Shown piece after piece: positions 1 through 11,862 of a stretch of DNA of 64,000 bases. Location: the NCBI RefSeq assembly GCF_949987515.2, contig NC_082687.1, forward strand, positions 123,485,838-123,549,837. Reading direction: 5' to 3'. Source of the DNA: Delphinus delphis. Taxonomy: Eukaryota > Chordata > Mammalia > Artiodactyla > Delphinidae. A model generated the notes under the pieces. It searched no databases and was not told where the DNA came from. It saw only the letters and a list, made by a program, of their open reading frames with translations. Made by a program: the position numbers and the translations under genes. The stretch's first letter is position 1; every line of letters begins with the position of its first letter.

Positions 1-788
1 GAATAGACAGAAGGAAAGTGTGTTTGTTGCATTTTGTGGGAAAAATAGCTCAACTCCCAAGACATAGAGATAAATAACAAATGTGACAACTAACATAGTT
101 AAAAGTTATTGCTTCTGGGAAGCAGTAAATGATGAGAGAGTTTTTTGTGAAGGGGTTAGAAGACCGCCATTTTTCATAAAGAAAGGCTTGACTCTTTAAA
201 CAACATATAAGTTTGAGAAAATTAAATATAATTTTGACCCAAAAACGATCATTTAAAAAAGAGATTATATGAAATGGGAGAATAAAATTCAATTCTGTTC
301 AAGAAAGGAAACACTATTCTTGAGTAAGTAAGATATGTGGAAAAGAACCATACTGACAGCAAAGTAATTGGGAAGCACTGACTTGTATTTAATTCTATAT
401 GACCTGTACAAGTACATGTCTTCAGTGTTGTTTGTTCCTTAATTCCACTGAGACTGCTTGCAAGTTACTTATTATTCTCTCTCAATGCTCAACAGATGGA
501 GGATTTGTCATATATTCTATTCTTTTCTTTGATCTGATAGAATACAGTCTACATTTAAATCTAATCCAATATTATAAAGAAAATGCCTAATGTTAAAAAA
601 TCACAAAATGCTAAAAGAACATTTACAGTACAATAAAATGCATGATTATAAACACTGTTACAAAAAACACCATACATAAAATCACTTTAACTTTTAACCA
701 GATTATCATCTGGAAGGCAATGTACACATTTTGAGATCTAGAGCCATTGCTCCAGGGTTTTAAATTAAAATGGAATTTTGCCAGAAGG

Positions 789-790
<2 letters not shown>
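1..790. other. Unique AT-rich DNA
   Basis: I see no gene, RNA gene or recognisable repeat. Open frames of 60-80 codons are what random AT-rich DNA gives and show no familiar protein motif. Confidence 0.6.

Positions 791-839
<49 letters not shown>
791..839. repeat. (AC)n microsatellite, about 24 units
   Basis: An uninterrupted run of AC dinucleotides. A pure tract of this length is normally length-variable between individuals. The reverse strand of this tract produces a spurious poly-Cys/Val open frame. Confidence 0.97.
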
Positions 840-840
<1 letters not shown>

Positions 841-882
841 CCCCAAGAGGAGGAACACAAAACCCCAAGAGGAGGAACACAA
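839..882. repeat. 22-bp perfect tandem duplication next to the CA tract
   Basis: Two identical adjacent copies (839-860 and 861-882) of a unit beginning aaccccaagaggagga directly abut the microsatellite. The absence of differences suggests a recent slippage or unequal-exchange event. Confidence 0.93.
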
Positions 883-2387
883 AGAATAAATAGAATAAAC
901 CTAAAAACGATCAAGACAAATTTAATGTGTTCTAGGAGAGTTGTAATTTGAAATCAAGTATCAGTGAATTATTTTAAAACCATACTACTAAATGATCAAC
1001 ACATTAATGTATTCATTTTGAACCTTTCCTGCAGAAAGGATCAGATAAGAAATGTATTACAGTGGTCCAGAGAATGACATCACAAATAAGTATATTCATT
1101 TTGCAGATTGTTGGCCAAACAACAGCATATTAGGCAGCATAGGCAAGTAAGGGAAAAGGTGTATGCTTTTTAAACTTCTCCAAAATACTCTTGTTAAACC
1201 CAACTCATGATTTCAGGTTATGTATAGCCCAGGGTTAAAAGGAACAATGATCAAGTTGGACTCAGACTAAATTTGTGTTAAACTGGTAGAAGTAAATGTC
1301 AGGAGCGCTGATGGTCAACGTGACTGATTATAAAGAAAGTTCCTTTCCAAAAGGCACTGTTAATTTTGTTTCTTAGGAAAAATTGTATTAATAAAATAGA
1401 AATAGTTTACTAAAGGTGCTTAGTTTATAAAAATATAAAAATATAAAAATAATCATTAAACCCACACTGCTAAACAGCTCACACTATAAAGTAGAAAAAT
1501 GATTCATGTTTATACTTTAAAAGTTTTGTGTGTGAGTGTGGTTGTATGTGTGTGTGAGTGTTTAAGGTGTAGGGGGTAGCATTCTGTTCTTGGAAGTTTT
1601 TCATAATTTTTCTTCATTCAAATACAAATGTATCATGAAATGGAATTAATATTAAGTTCAAATATAAAAAATACAATGTTATATACTACATGCAGCTGAC
1701 AATAACCAAATAAAGAAATCTACTTTAGGAGAGATTATGAAATACTTGGGAGCTTCTAGAAGCCTAGACACTCCAATCCATAACCAAGCATGGAGGTCTG
1801 ACTGAGTTAAGACACCTACCCAAGACACCTAGATCAGAAAGACAAGCCTGAACCTGAGTACACACATTTCTCATTTTTGAGATCATGAATGTTTTTATAT
1901 CCTAATACAAACTTTTACCAAAAATATTCTTCTTTTAGGTCTATAGTTAACATTCTCTTGATTCTGTCCTCTGAAAGATTTGGAAGGATATGAACAGTCT
2001 GAAGTGATGTTCAAAGAGCCTAAGCTCTAAATTTCATAGTGTCAGGGTAGTAAAATATGTCCACTGTTGAATAAAACTTGGGGAACATGAAGACATGCGG
2101 TTTGTTGAATTTTCCTGACTTGATGTTTTGTTACTGTTCTTTGAGATTGCTTTACCTGTGGCACTTCTATGCCTTATTTCCGTCTGTGTGCCTCTGTGTG
2201 TGTTATTTAATTCAGAGTAATTAAAATTATAGCATTGAGTTTAATCACAAAACTCTGTCAATCCTTCCCTTGTAAACTTCGGAACAATTTCAACAAACCT
2301 TTAGACTCAAAGATTGACCAATTCAGTCAAATAGTTGATTCAGTCAAAAGGCTAAGCAAATTTATTTGATTAAAGTAGGTAATTCTA
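883..2387. other. Unique AT-rich DNA
   Basis: No gene seen. The only local pattern is a short degenerate GT-rich stretch at about 1,527-1,560. Confidence 0.6.
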
Positions 2388-2601
2388 GGGCTTCCCTGGT
2401 GGCGCAGTGGTTAGGAGTCCGCCTGCCGATGCAGGGGACACGGGTTCGTGCCCTTGTCCGGGAAGATCCCACATGCCGTGGAGGGGCTAGGCCCGTGAGC
2501 CACGGCCGCTGAGCCTGCGCATCCGGAGCCTGTGCTCCGCAATGGGAGAGGCCACAGCAGTGAGAGGCCCGCGTACCGCCAAAAAAAAAAAAGAAAAAAA
2601 A
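2388..2601 (+). mobile_element. CHR-type tRNA-derived SINE
   Basis: Near full-length CHR SINE. The tRNA-like head carries a pol III A box (tggcgcagtgg, 2400-2410) and a B box (ggttcgtgccc, 2443-2453). The tRNA-unrelated body ends gcgtaccgcc and is followed by an A tail with one G. No convincing target-site duplication flanks it, so the flanks have decayed or the insertion was atypical. Antisense open frames over it are artefacts. Confidence 0.95.
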
Positions 2602-2659
2602 TGAATAGAAGACCAAAGCATGAGGAAAAAAATTCCATAAATCTAGCAATGCTTTTAAC

Positions 2660-2777
2660 AGATTTTTGAAAGTATAAACTTTGGAGCCAAATAGATCTGT
2701 GTTCATTATCCATTTGGGAAATACATTGACTCTATGCTCCCTTATCTGTGAAATGGGATTGATATTACTTATAGAGG
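2660..2777 (+). mobile_element. MIR SINE fragment
   Basis: Diverged match to the central part of MIR: a ggagccaaatagatctgtg segment followed by the cttatctgtgaaatggg core. An ancient mammalian SINE relic with no expected function. Confidence 0.5.
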
Positions 2778-2945
2778 TTTTTTCAAAGTGTGGCTTTCCA
2801 CAAACCCATCTTCATCAGAATCATTAGAGACTTGGATAAAACATGTATTCCTGGGCCTGCTTCAGATCCTGGAGGTGAGCATAGAATCCTCATCATTAAC
2901 CAGTACCCCAGGTGATCTTTATGCTCCCTAAAATTGAAGAGTCAT
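2778..2945 (+). mobile_element. MER5A-like hAT (Charlie) DNA transposon relic
   Basis: The order of segments matches MER5A: tcaaagtgtgg near the start, atcagaatcatt, attcctgggcctgcttcaga, and ccaggtgatctttatgctc near the end. It is a non-autonomous hAT-Charlie element with no coding capacity and directly follows the MIR fragment. Confidence 0.6.
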
Positions 2946-5196
2946 GACTAAACCTCAGGATTAGTGTTTAGATTAATATTAACAACCAAAACATTGAAGG
3001 CCTTAGCAAACTGAACTAATTCTGAACCTGTTTTTAATGGGGAAACCGTGAATTCTAAATATAACTTTGGCAAGGTTTTTGTTGGAAGAGGGGAGGAGGA
3101 TTCTAGTTAGAACTGCTCCCGGGCCCCAGAGGGCAGCAGCCTGGTGTGACACCACTAGAAAGCACCCAGGCTTTTATGTGCTGGCACGTTACTGCATTGA
3201 GCTCTAGAGCCCTTATATAGCCCAGCCCTGAGTGCGTGTGATATGAACTGACATGAACATAATCTTGTGGGTTGTGCGGTTCCAGTGAGTGGACTTGCTG
3301 CAGAGAAGATAGGGGACAGCACTGTAACTGTATCTTCTTCTTCAAGATCATTCCTCTCCCTTGGACACTTTACCACTAGGTGAGCACTGCCTTTAAAAGA
3401 CTCAAAAATATCTAGTAAATGCAGTAGAAAATTTAAATAGATTAACCCATAAAAAGGAAAGCAAAACAGGCAACACAGTTAAAAACAGGATCTGATCACT
3501 CTAACAACAAGAAAAATGTATAAATTCTACTTCTTTCTCTGCAACTGTCAATTGCAAGACAAAGCAACTGATGATAAACCTCATTCCATTAATACATGCC
3601 TAATTAATTGAAACCATATAACAATTATATGGGATATCAAGACTTATTTAAAGAAATATCCAAAATAACACTATAAACAAAGTATTCCATACCAATGTTT
3701 TTTTCTTTCCTTATTTATTTATTTGCTTATTTATTTTTTAAGCAAGGTATGAGAATTAGATTCAAAAGTAGTGGTTTGTCTTGTTCTGGATTAAGCAAAT
3801 TGGCTAGGTAGAAATGCATTTTTCTGAAGTATCTAATTATGAATGAGAACATTGTGCTACCAAGTTTAAAATTGTGGTCTGAATGACTCTGTGGATTTTG
3901 TAAATAATTTATTTTTTTATTGTTCTTTAGATGTAAAATATGAATGTGTTCTAAGGCCGTAAAAAATCAATTAAAAGGAGAAAAGTACATAAGGTGTAAG
4001 AATGATTAAAGGAAATATTTAATGGGAGGGAAAATATGAAAGGTTTATATTTTATTGTTCCCTAGATAATACATACCTAGGGATTTATAAATGAGAATTG
4101 AATTACATGTTAGAGGTTAGGAAGCACACACAGCTCTCCCTTTCCTGGTTCACTGTGTTACAGTAAGTAGAACACATTCATGGAAAACCTGGGCTACATT
4201 TGGAGAAAAAAAAAAAGCCTCCTGTATGTTTTGCAGCAGAAATAATGAGAGGCCTACGTAGTTTGAGCTTGGTCGGTTGTTCAGCTTCAGTTTAAGGATT
4301 TGTTAAGTCCAATCTCTGAATTTCACATAGCTTAGGGGGGCTGGGTATGTGTGTGATTTGTCCATATGTGCACCATTTACATAAACAATCTTCTTATTCA
4401 CTATACAGAAGAGTCAGAGATCTGTGATTCCCCTTAGGCAAATCAGTTATATTTAATGGTTCAAGAACAAGGATAGACAGGTAATCTTTACACCAGGACT
4501 AAAGCCTTGGAAGGAAGAGTGAGTATGGCATTTCTTATAGGACTACTGAATTAAATGTGGAAGAAAAATGGAAAAATGTGGTAAATAAGCCCTGTTTTCA
4601 TTTTTAAATAGTTAAATAGAATTAGATTTTAAAATGTAACCCAAAATAATATTAAAAATTAAATCTAGAAAAATTTGAAGGAGCTCTTGTAGTTGTAAAA
4701 TAAGCTTTATCAGATAGGAGAAAAAATTAAAGTTAAAAAGAGAAAATAACCTACAGTATATAATTTATTTTTTCATCATGGCTAAGTTGGATAAAAAGAA
4801 ATCCTGACAACAGAGCTTACACACTGAGAGCTAAACACATTTTAGAGTATCAGTATTCTAAATCCTAAACTCTCTATGGAATATTTATTTTCTAGGACTT
4901 TATAGCTACTTAGTTTATGTATGGCAGGAACTGAAGGCTGATATTTATATTAGTTCAGTCTCTGAAACATTTTTGATAGGCTTATTTATGATTTAGAACT
5001 GGTAAGAATTTAGGTTGCCTACAGCTCAGGTTTCATGTTAGGTCTGGCAATTTTTCCTTCATGTCACAAAAATTTTTCATCTTGAACACAATAGCCTCAC
5101 AAAATCATTGAAGGGGAAAATGTTCACACATACACACACAACCATTAAAAAAAAAAACAAACCTAGGAATCTGTTATGCTGTTTCCTTGTGCTTTC
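2946..5196. other. Unique DNA, no gene seen
   Basis: Mostly AT-rich unique sequence. A GC-richer patch at about 3,090-3,370 has no recognisable repeat or exon. A degenerate (TTTA)n tract lies at about 3,711-3,739 and an A-run near 4,206. Confidence 0.55.
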
Positions 5197-5211
5197 TCTA
5201 AGAGTATTTTT

Positions 5212-5363
5212 TTTTTTTTTTGCTCCGGACGTGCAGGCCCAGCGGCCATGGCTCACGGGCCCAGCCGCTCCGCGGCATGTGGGATCTTCCCGGACCGGGA
5301 CACGAACCCGTGTCCCCTGCATCGGCAGGTGGACTCTCAACCACTGTGCCACCAGGGAAGCCC
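5212..5363 (-). mobile_element. CHR SINE lacking its 3' body
   Basis: Inserted on the minus strand: T tail at left, gggaagccc at right. A perfect 15-bp target-site duplication (tctaagagtattttt) lies at 5197-5211 and 5364-5378. The A tail joins the body at the ggagc position, so the last roughly 55 bp of the usual body (ending gcgtaccgc) are missing. Because a tail and duplication are present, the shortened form was probably what inserted, or the deletion followed soon after. Confidence 0.93.
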
Positions 5364-5719
5364 TCTAAGAGTATTTTTGGTGGTCGTTTGGACCCACAGT
5401 CCTAAAGACTGTATGAGGCTGTGGTCTGAAGACCCTACACATCAATTCTCAGACAGCCTTGTGAAGGACACTGCAGGAAAACTGGTGGCAGTTTTGTTTT
5501 GTTACTTTTTATTTTGCTTAAGCCATCTTCTTAATGACATATACAAAACAGAAAAATCCTTAATTTGTTCTACTTCATGATGAACATGAAACTCTTCTTA
5601 AACTTTGTCTAAAACACAAAAGAGCTGACATAGTGTTACTGTCACTAGATAGGGTCAAATTGCTGTAGGTGTCAACATATCTTAATAGATTCCTAGGCAG
5701 TGGAGAAACTTTAGAAAAC

Positions 5720-5835
5720 CTCTCACATGTCTCTTTTAGAGTTCAATAAACTGAGGCAAAGAGAAGTGAAATACCTGTATTCACACCACATGCTAGTGAC
5801 AAAGCTAGTACCTAATGTAGCCTAAATGTAGCTAT
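5720..5835 (-). mobile_element. MIR SINE fragment
   Basis: Reverse-complement MIR core: aactgaggcaaagagaagtg, then tcacaccacatgctagtgac and aaagctagtacc, corresponding to the MIR segment around 'cttaacctctctgtgcctcagtt'. Ancient relic. Confidence 0.6.
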
Positions 5836-6131
5836 TTTCCTTTCTCTTTTCAGTTATGACAAATACATTAGCAAGTAATTATTATAATTAAGATGTATAT
5901 AGGTAAGTTAAACAAAAATGTTTCATTTTCAATTCACTGTACTTGGAAAATATTTTTGGCAGATTTGAGCCCCAGGGTAGTCTCATAAATGGAATACATT
6001 TGAGTGATTTTATATTATTTAACTAAGACTGGAAGACATGCCTCACACATAGCAAAAATAGCTATAATTGAACATTTTCCAAATATCTTCTAAGGCAAGC
6101 ACCATGGGAAACAGTGGGAATTTGAAAAGAC

Positions 6132-6452
6132 GAAGACCTACTAGAGAATAGACTTGAGGACATGGGGAGGGAGAAGGGTAAGCTGGGACAAAGTGAGAGA
6201 GTGACATGTACGTATATATACTACCAAACGTAAAATAGATAGCTAGTATAGCACAGGGAGATCAGATCAGCTCGGTGCTTTGTGACCACCTAGAGGGGTG
6301 GGATAGGGAGGGTGGGAGGGAAGGAGATGCAAGAGGGAAGAGATACGTAGATATATGTATATGTATAGCTGATTCACTTTGTTATAAAGCAGAAACTAAC
6401 ACACCACTGTAAAGCAATTATACTCCAATAAAGATGTGAAAAAAAAAAGAAA
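6132..6452 (+). mobile_element. 5'-truncated L1, 3' UTR only
   Basis: Carries the cetartiodactyl L1 3' end: gattcactttgttataaagc, then a motif ending ctccaataaagatgtg with a polyadenylation signal AATAAA (6427-6432) and an A tail. The same 3' UTR appears inverted in the L1 copies at 34,263-35,891 and 54,799-60,405. An imperfect duplication (tttgaaaagac / atgaaaaagac) may flank it. No coding sequence remains. Confidence 0.88.
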
Positions 6453-6463
6453 ATGAAAAAGAC

Positions 6464-8049
6464 ACTCTTTTGGTCTAAAGCATAGTGTAATATCCTGTGG
6501 TAGTATATTATCTCTATAATGCACTGGTTATTAAAGGAGGAACATTCCCAAGGAAGAAGATCAATAAATATTTGATAATTAGTTTGTTTTATTAGCTAAA
6601 TAAAATAGTTTTCCATTTACTACTTTGCATATTTTGTACAATGAAATCAACTTTTATAATCATAAAATTTAGGGGAGTTCATTACTAGCACAACAGATTA
6701 AAATGACTGTATCTCTGCTGAATTCTTTAAACATTGTTAACAGGCAAATCATTTTGGATCCTCTTACCAGTAATAAAATATAACTTTCACAAGGTAAAAT
6801 TATGACTCTCAGGCAAATATAAAGTGAACACCTGTCAAAAATTTTACTTAACTCATTAATTAACGAGTGAACCAGTAAAATGTTGAATGTTGGAAAATCA
6901 AAGTATAAGCAATTTAATAAAGGAGTGTCAGGACAAGATTGTTGGGTTAAATACAAAACTGGTTAGTGTCCATGCAGGTCGATAAAACATAACCTTTGAG
7001 GTTAATTTTTCCACAGGACAGAAACTATTTGCATAACCATCAGAAAAAGAATATGCAAATTTACTTCTATCCCTAAAGAGTTGTAAAATAGCTCAGTCAA
7101 TAGAAAATCAATCAAACATGTAAATCTAGCACATCACTGAAAGAACACCCGGTAATCTCTTTTTGCCTATTTTGAAGTTTTGGCAATCTTTTCTCATACC
7201 AGCGTGGTTTATGTAATGAGGCACTATGCTTCTGTACAAGAACCCCAAATAATTTATCTTTTCTACCTTCCATATCACTCACTTGAAGAATCTATTTGAC
7301 CTCAGTTAGTCCTGTTTTTTTTTGTTTTTTTAAGTAAGCCCATTAGCCAACTGCCCAATTCTGTAACAGAGAAAAGAAAAAAGAAAATTTCTGAGTAGCA
7401 GACTGCTATATTTATTCAGGGAACAAAACTTTCTATACTTTCTATTATATAGAATATGTTCAATTTAAAGTTTATTTAAATTTCTGTTTGAGGTCCAGTA
7501 AACATAAGGTAGCTCCATACTTCAGTGAGTATGTGGGAATTTAAATTTAGCAGTTGAAGTTTAAGCACATTGAAGAGGAGGAAGATAGGGGATTTCTGAG
7601 GCAGTTAATCTAGAGTGTTCCTAGACAACTTAATCTGCCTGTTAAGCCCCTCAAAAGCAGTGCTTTTGAAAATTTCTTTGCTTTGAGGCTTTGCCTCAGG
7701 AGATCTAATAATTTTCTTGTTTTTGTAAGATGGCAATACAGAGGCATATATTTGCTGTTATTACATCAGTTTCCATTGTCTCTGATCCATAGCTGCGTAA
7801 GTGATAGTAAGGAAAAAGAAAGTCTGCTCACCCAGTTGAGAGAAAGGGAAAACATGACTTCTAAGCTCAGTATAGATGAGAAGGAAATCCTGAATATGTG
7901 AAATAACAGAACTTCATGCTCCATGATAGAAATTAAAATCCATCATTAAGATATTACTTAAGATTACATAATATTATACAATATGATAGCAAACTATACA
8001 GTCTACTTTATAACATATGATTTGAAAAGAATACATGATTTTTTTTAAT
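6464..8049. other. Unique AT-rich DNA
   Basis: No gene or confident repeat seen. Short poly-T and A/G-rich runs occur at 7,315-7,335 and 7,370-7,385. Confidence 0.55.
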
Positions 8050-8063
8050 AAAAAGCACAAGCC

Positions 8064-8268
8064 GGGCTTCCCTGGTGGCGCAGTGGTTGAGAGTCCTCCT
8101 GCCGACACAGGGGACACGGGTTCGAGCCCCGGTCCGGGAAGATCCCACATGCCGTGGCGCGGCTGGGCCCGTGAGCCGTGGCCGCTGAGCCTGCGCCTCC
8201 GGAGCCTGTGCTACGCAACGGGAGAGGCCACAGAAGTGAGAGGCCCGCGTACCGCAAAAAAAAAAAAA
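8064..8268 (+). mobile_element. Full-length young CHR SINE
   Basis: Complete from gggcttccctgg to gcgtaccgc plus a pure A tail. The head has A box tggcgcagtgg and B box ggttcgagccc, close to the pol III consensus. A perfect 14-bp target-site duplication (aaaaagcacaagcc) lies at 8050-8063 and 8269-8282. The intact duplication and pure tail indicate a relatively recent insertion. Confidence 0.97.
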
Positions 8269-8282
8269 AAAAAGCACAAGCC

Positions 8283-9109
8283 ATCCAGTAAGACCTTAGC
8301 TATGCACAAGTTTCTCTTTGATTGTGTTATCTTGTTATCCACAGTAATGCTGAAGTGCAGTCCTAATGAGAAATGTTGACCGATGCCTTATGCAATGAGC
8401 ATAACCTCTTCACGCTAAATTGTACTGCATTATTTCTTTTGTGTAGTCTTTGACTTATTATATTTTTAAAAAGTTAACTAAATTTAAAATTCTAATAAGG
8501 ATGATTTTTAGCAAAGAACAAAAATGCCCAGTTGTTGCACCTAGACTTAAATTAACATCAACCTCATAAACTATGGAATAAATTTCATAAACAATATTTA
8601 CTTACCTTCAAGTTTTATTTATGTTTCTCATTATCTAATAGTGGGTTAAGCTATTTAGTTCTTACAGAAATGTAACCCCCATATATTGCATTGTTCCTAT
8701 GAGGAATCAGGTTTTGAATAATGGTTCTAAACAAAGTTCATATTATTACCAAGTATGTATTTCAAGAGTTTTTTAAATGACTATTATGCTGAGATATTGA
8801 GTTTCTAAACAAAATCTTGAACTACAAAATTGAAAAAAATCATGAAAAAATGGATAAGCTAAAAGGATTTGAAAATATTTTGAGACTTGATTTTCTTTAA
8901 TTGCATTTTCACAAATAATTATTATAATAATTATTAACACCAGTGTTTCTCAGTCAGCTGAAGCATCATTTCTTCACATAGGAAAATCCAAAGTAGATTT
9001 TCATCCTTCCCATAAACTATTTTGGCAAACTTAATTACAGTGTTTATCAATGAAATCATTTCAAATTCCTTACCGTAATCAGGATTACTCTTATCTCATA
9101 ATCTAAACT
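8283..9109. other. Unique AT-rich DNA
   Basis: No gene or clear repeat seen. Confidence 0.55.
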
Positions 9110-9225
9110 AGTACATAAATTCAAGAATACAAGGACTGTATTTTGCTCAGTGCTGTATGTCCAAGACAGAGAATCTAGTCCCAGTAGGTCCTTTTTGTTG
9201 ACTGAATGAATTAATGAATGTTTTA
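9110..9225 (+). mobile_element. L2 LINE 3' end
   Basis: Typical L2 terminal wording: aaggactgtattttgctcag, tgctgtatgtccaag, ending gttgactgaatgaattaatgaatg. Old and non-coding. Confidence 0.55.
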
Positions 9226-9249
9226 AATTTGACAATATTACACTTAATA

Positions 9250-9485
9250 TGTATCACAATATTATTTAAAAGGCTACATAATGAACCACTGAACATAGTA
9301 TAATTCAATCCTGTAATCTTGACTATTTAGGTTGTTTTCTACTCATCATTATAAATGATTGTGCATCTTTGTGCTCATTCCTAATTGTTTTGAGGATAGA
9401 TTTTTGGAATTAAGGTTCCTTTTGATATACACTAACTGACCTTCCCAATGTCTGTACAAATATAATGAACTGTTTCAGTGTAACT
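9250..9485 (-). mobile_element. Old L1 fragment (L1M-like)
   Basis: Reverse-complement pattern of old L1 ORF2/3' sequence: ttgttttctactcatcattataaatgattgtgcatctttgtg-like order, then a degenerate 'gatagatttttggaatt'. Strongly diverged; family and limits are uncertain. Confidence 0.4.
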
Positions 9486-9489
9486 TTTT

Positions 9490-11400
9490 CCTTTATAAAA
9501 GTTACCTGGAAAAAAATTGACAACATAAAATCTGCAACATTTTAGAATTATTTTTAAAACATATAGAATGTATTTTTGTATTATTGTGTTTATTTTTCAA
9601 AGAATATTTTAAAAACTGGCTTATAATGATGGTTAGAAAGCTACTTGTGTTTTATACAAATTGTGGCAAATGTAATTAAGGTCAACTATCACCCCACGAA
9701 AGTTTCTACTGTATGTAATACATCTCATCAGTTTTCATACAGTTGTTGATCTAGAGTTTAAAAAAAAAGTCAATATAACATAAAAATCTCTCATTTTGAT
9801 ACCTGGCCCCTTAAACTTGGTATTTTTATATAATTTTGCTCATAACTTTATCTTACCATCTGTCTGGGCAAAGCTAACAACTTCCCTTATTTTGGCAATG
9901 CTGAATGAATGCATTTCTACAGGAATCCTTGACATATTTATTTTATGCTCTTTCATGAGGGTTACAAAATATGTGCTGCATGATCTAGAAAAAAAGTGCT
10001 AGCAACTAAAAACTTAACTATTAGAAGGTATGATTTTTTCCTTTAAAATCCCTTGAAAATCTCTTACTTGATTTTCTTAGTACTCTCCCTAATACCATAG
10101 AAAGTAAGATAATTCAGCTGTGAAAACAAGCAAAATTTTTTCTAATATAGAACAGCTGAGTGCTTCACTGTCTTTACAAAGAATTCACTCCTGTAGCCAC
10201 AGATATTTTTTTTTAATCAATTTTCTATTATGGGCACAGTGCGGTTAATTAAGGGTTCTCCTTTCTTATTGTAGAAAACTTAGGAGAATAAAAAGGCAGA
10301 GGGAGCCTGAATTTTTTGAGTTTGTGTTACATTGGCCTTGAAAAGAAAGAGAAGAGGATAATTTAGCCAAAAACAACAAACAGCCAGTTACCACAAATTT
10401 CAAACTCTCAGGTTTAGAGTGAAAGAGACCCATTAATTCGGGGATGTCAAGGCTCCTGGTGAAATTGAATACCAAAAAATACTCTTGAGTTGCTCTAGCT
10501 AGCTGCCTTTAGGAGATAGTGTTTTGGGGAAATGTCTATGCTCGTTATTTAAGCTCTTTGTAAAACAGTGGAAAAGGGTGGAGGGAATAGAATCATGTTG
10601 TCTAAAGTATACATCCACTCGTTCAGAATCCCAACACAGTGCATAAACTCTGGCCGCTAAGAGAAAAATAGAAGTAACAGTTTCCTGAGAATTGTTCAGC
10701 CCACATGCTATTAAATATACCACCTAACATTGTTCTTTTACTCTCCTTTTTCACTCCTGCAGCTACCACATGTGATGGAAGGAATCCAAGTTAAACACTC
10801 TCACCAAAGTATGTTCCAAGACAGATGACTGGGCCTCAGGCTTGGCCAATACAATGTGCTTCTATTCTCTATTTATTTTTGTAGTTCAAAGACCTGGCAG
10901 TAACCGAGTTGATGCCTGCCATAAGGACCAGTGCACTCCTGATTAGTGCCCAGTGATTTTTATATCTGTATGCCAGCTACTCAGATAGACTACGTATAAA
11001 GAGTAGGGGGATTTTTTTGAAAGGAAAAGAAACCCCAGCTTCCACTTAACGCTTTGAAATTTCAGATGATATACTGCCAACTTACAGACCTTGCTTTAAT
11101 CAGAGCAGCCACATGAAAAGGCTGTTTCTATTTACCCTAGGTCATTTAGGAAACCAGTGATATGTAGGCCGTGCAAAATTTCAACTTCTCTTAAAGTTGG
11201 CATGTTCTCCTCAACTAGAGTTGAGTCTTGATTTTGTTTTCTGAGTACAAATATTTACAACCCTGTCATGCATGAGTTTTAGTCTTCCTTCTGTCTACCA
11301 AAATATAGCCTTTTTAAATAATGCTTAGGGTAAATTGGAAGTTGTCTTCTGATGGTGGGCCCATATAGATTTAAATAATGCCTAAACTACTCTACTGGTC
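9490..11400. other. Unique DNA, no gene seen
   Basis: AT-rich to about 10,700, then more GC-balanced. The segment 10,760-10,990 looks like it could be an unrecognised old repeat, but I cannot assign it. Open frames of 68-74 codons have no recognisable motif. Confidence 0.5.
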
Positions 11401-11862
11401 TGTATGATCAGGCCACTTAAGGTGGCTGTTCTCTTGCTCTCATGTATATTCCCGGCTTGACCAATGCCTATTTCACCTACACCCTACTCACATGGCTGAC
11501 CTTCCTGCATACCTGCCCCACCCCAGCTGGGACTATTCTAATCTTTAGATCAGAACATCTACACCTGATAGCTTATTAAAGTGGTGGTGAGGGGCCCATG
11601 CCTCTGCTGGTTTCCCTGGTAACCCATGAGCCAACCTGACGTCAATTCCCTCATAACTGGCAACCTCCCCGGCCCTTGGGAGAGAAGCTTTCCTCCACGT
11701 CTGGTGCATATGGTGGGGAGTCGCGCCAGGACCTGGCTTCACACATGTAAGTTCCCCCATCCAGTAAACCATTGACGTGTCTGTTGCTGACTCCGGGCTC
11801 TTTCTTCGGTCTGGAGGACGTGCAAGTACAGGCCTTGTAGGCCTGTGGGGTGTAGCCCGACA
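11401..11862 (+). mobile_element. Probable endogenous-retrovirus LTR (class I-like)
   Basis: A 462-bp block that starts TG and ends CA. It has the composition of a retroviral LTR: a GC-richer U3 (aggccacttaaggtggctg near the start), a possible poly(A) region ccagtaaaccattgacg at about 11,761, and an R/U5-like stretch ctccgggctctttcttcgg. It is followed by gttggcagagc where a primer-binding site would sit. No matching second LTR was seen, so it may be solitary or the partner may be lost. The family name is not assigned. Confidence 0.5.

Noticed and set aside
623..880. 85-codon minus-strand frame with a Cys/Val run
   Set aside because: Produced by translating the CA microsatellite.
2388..2470. 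tRNA gene-like A and B boxes
   Set aside because: They belong to the tRNA-derived head of a CHR SINE; the same applies to all other CHR copies. No free-standing tRNA was found.
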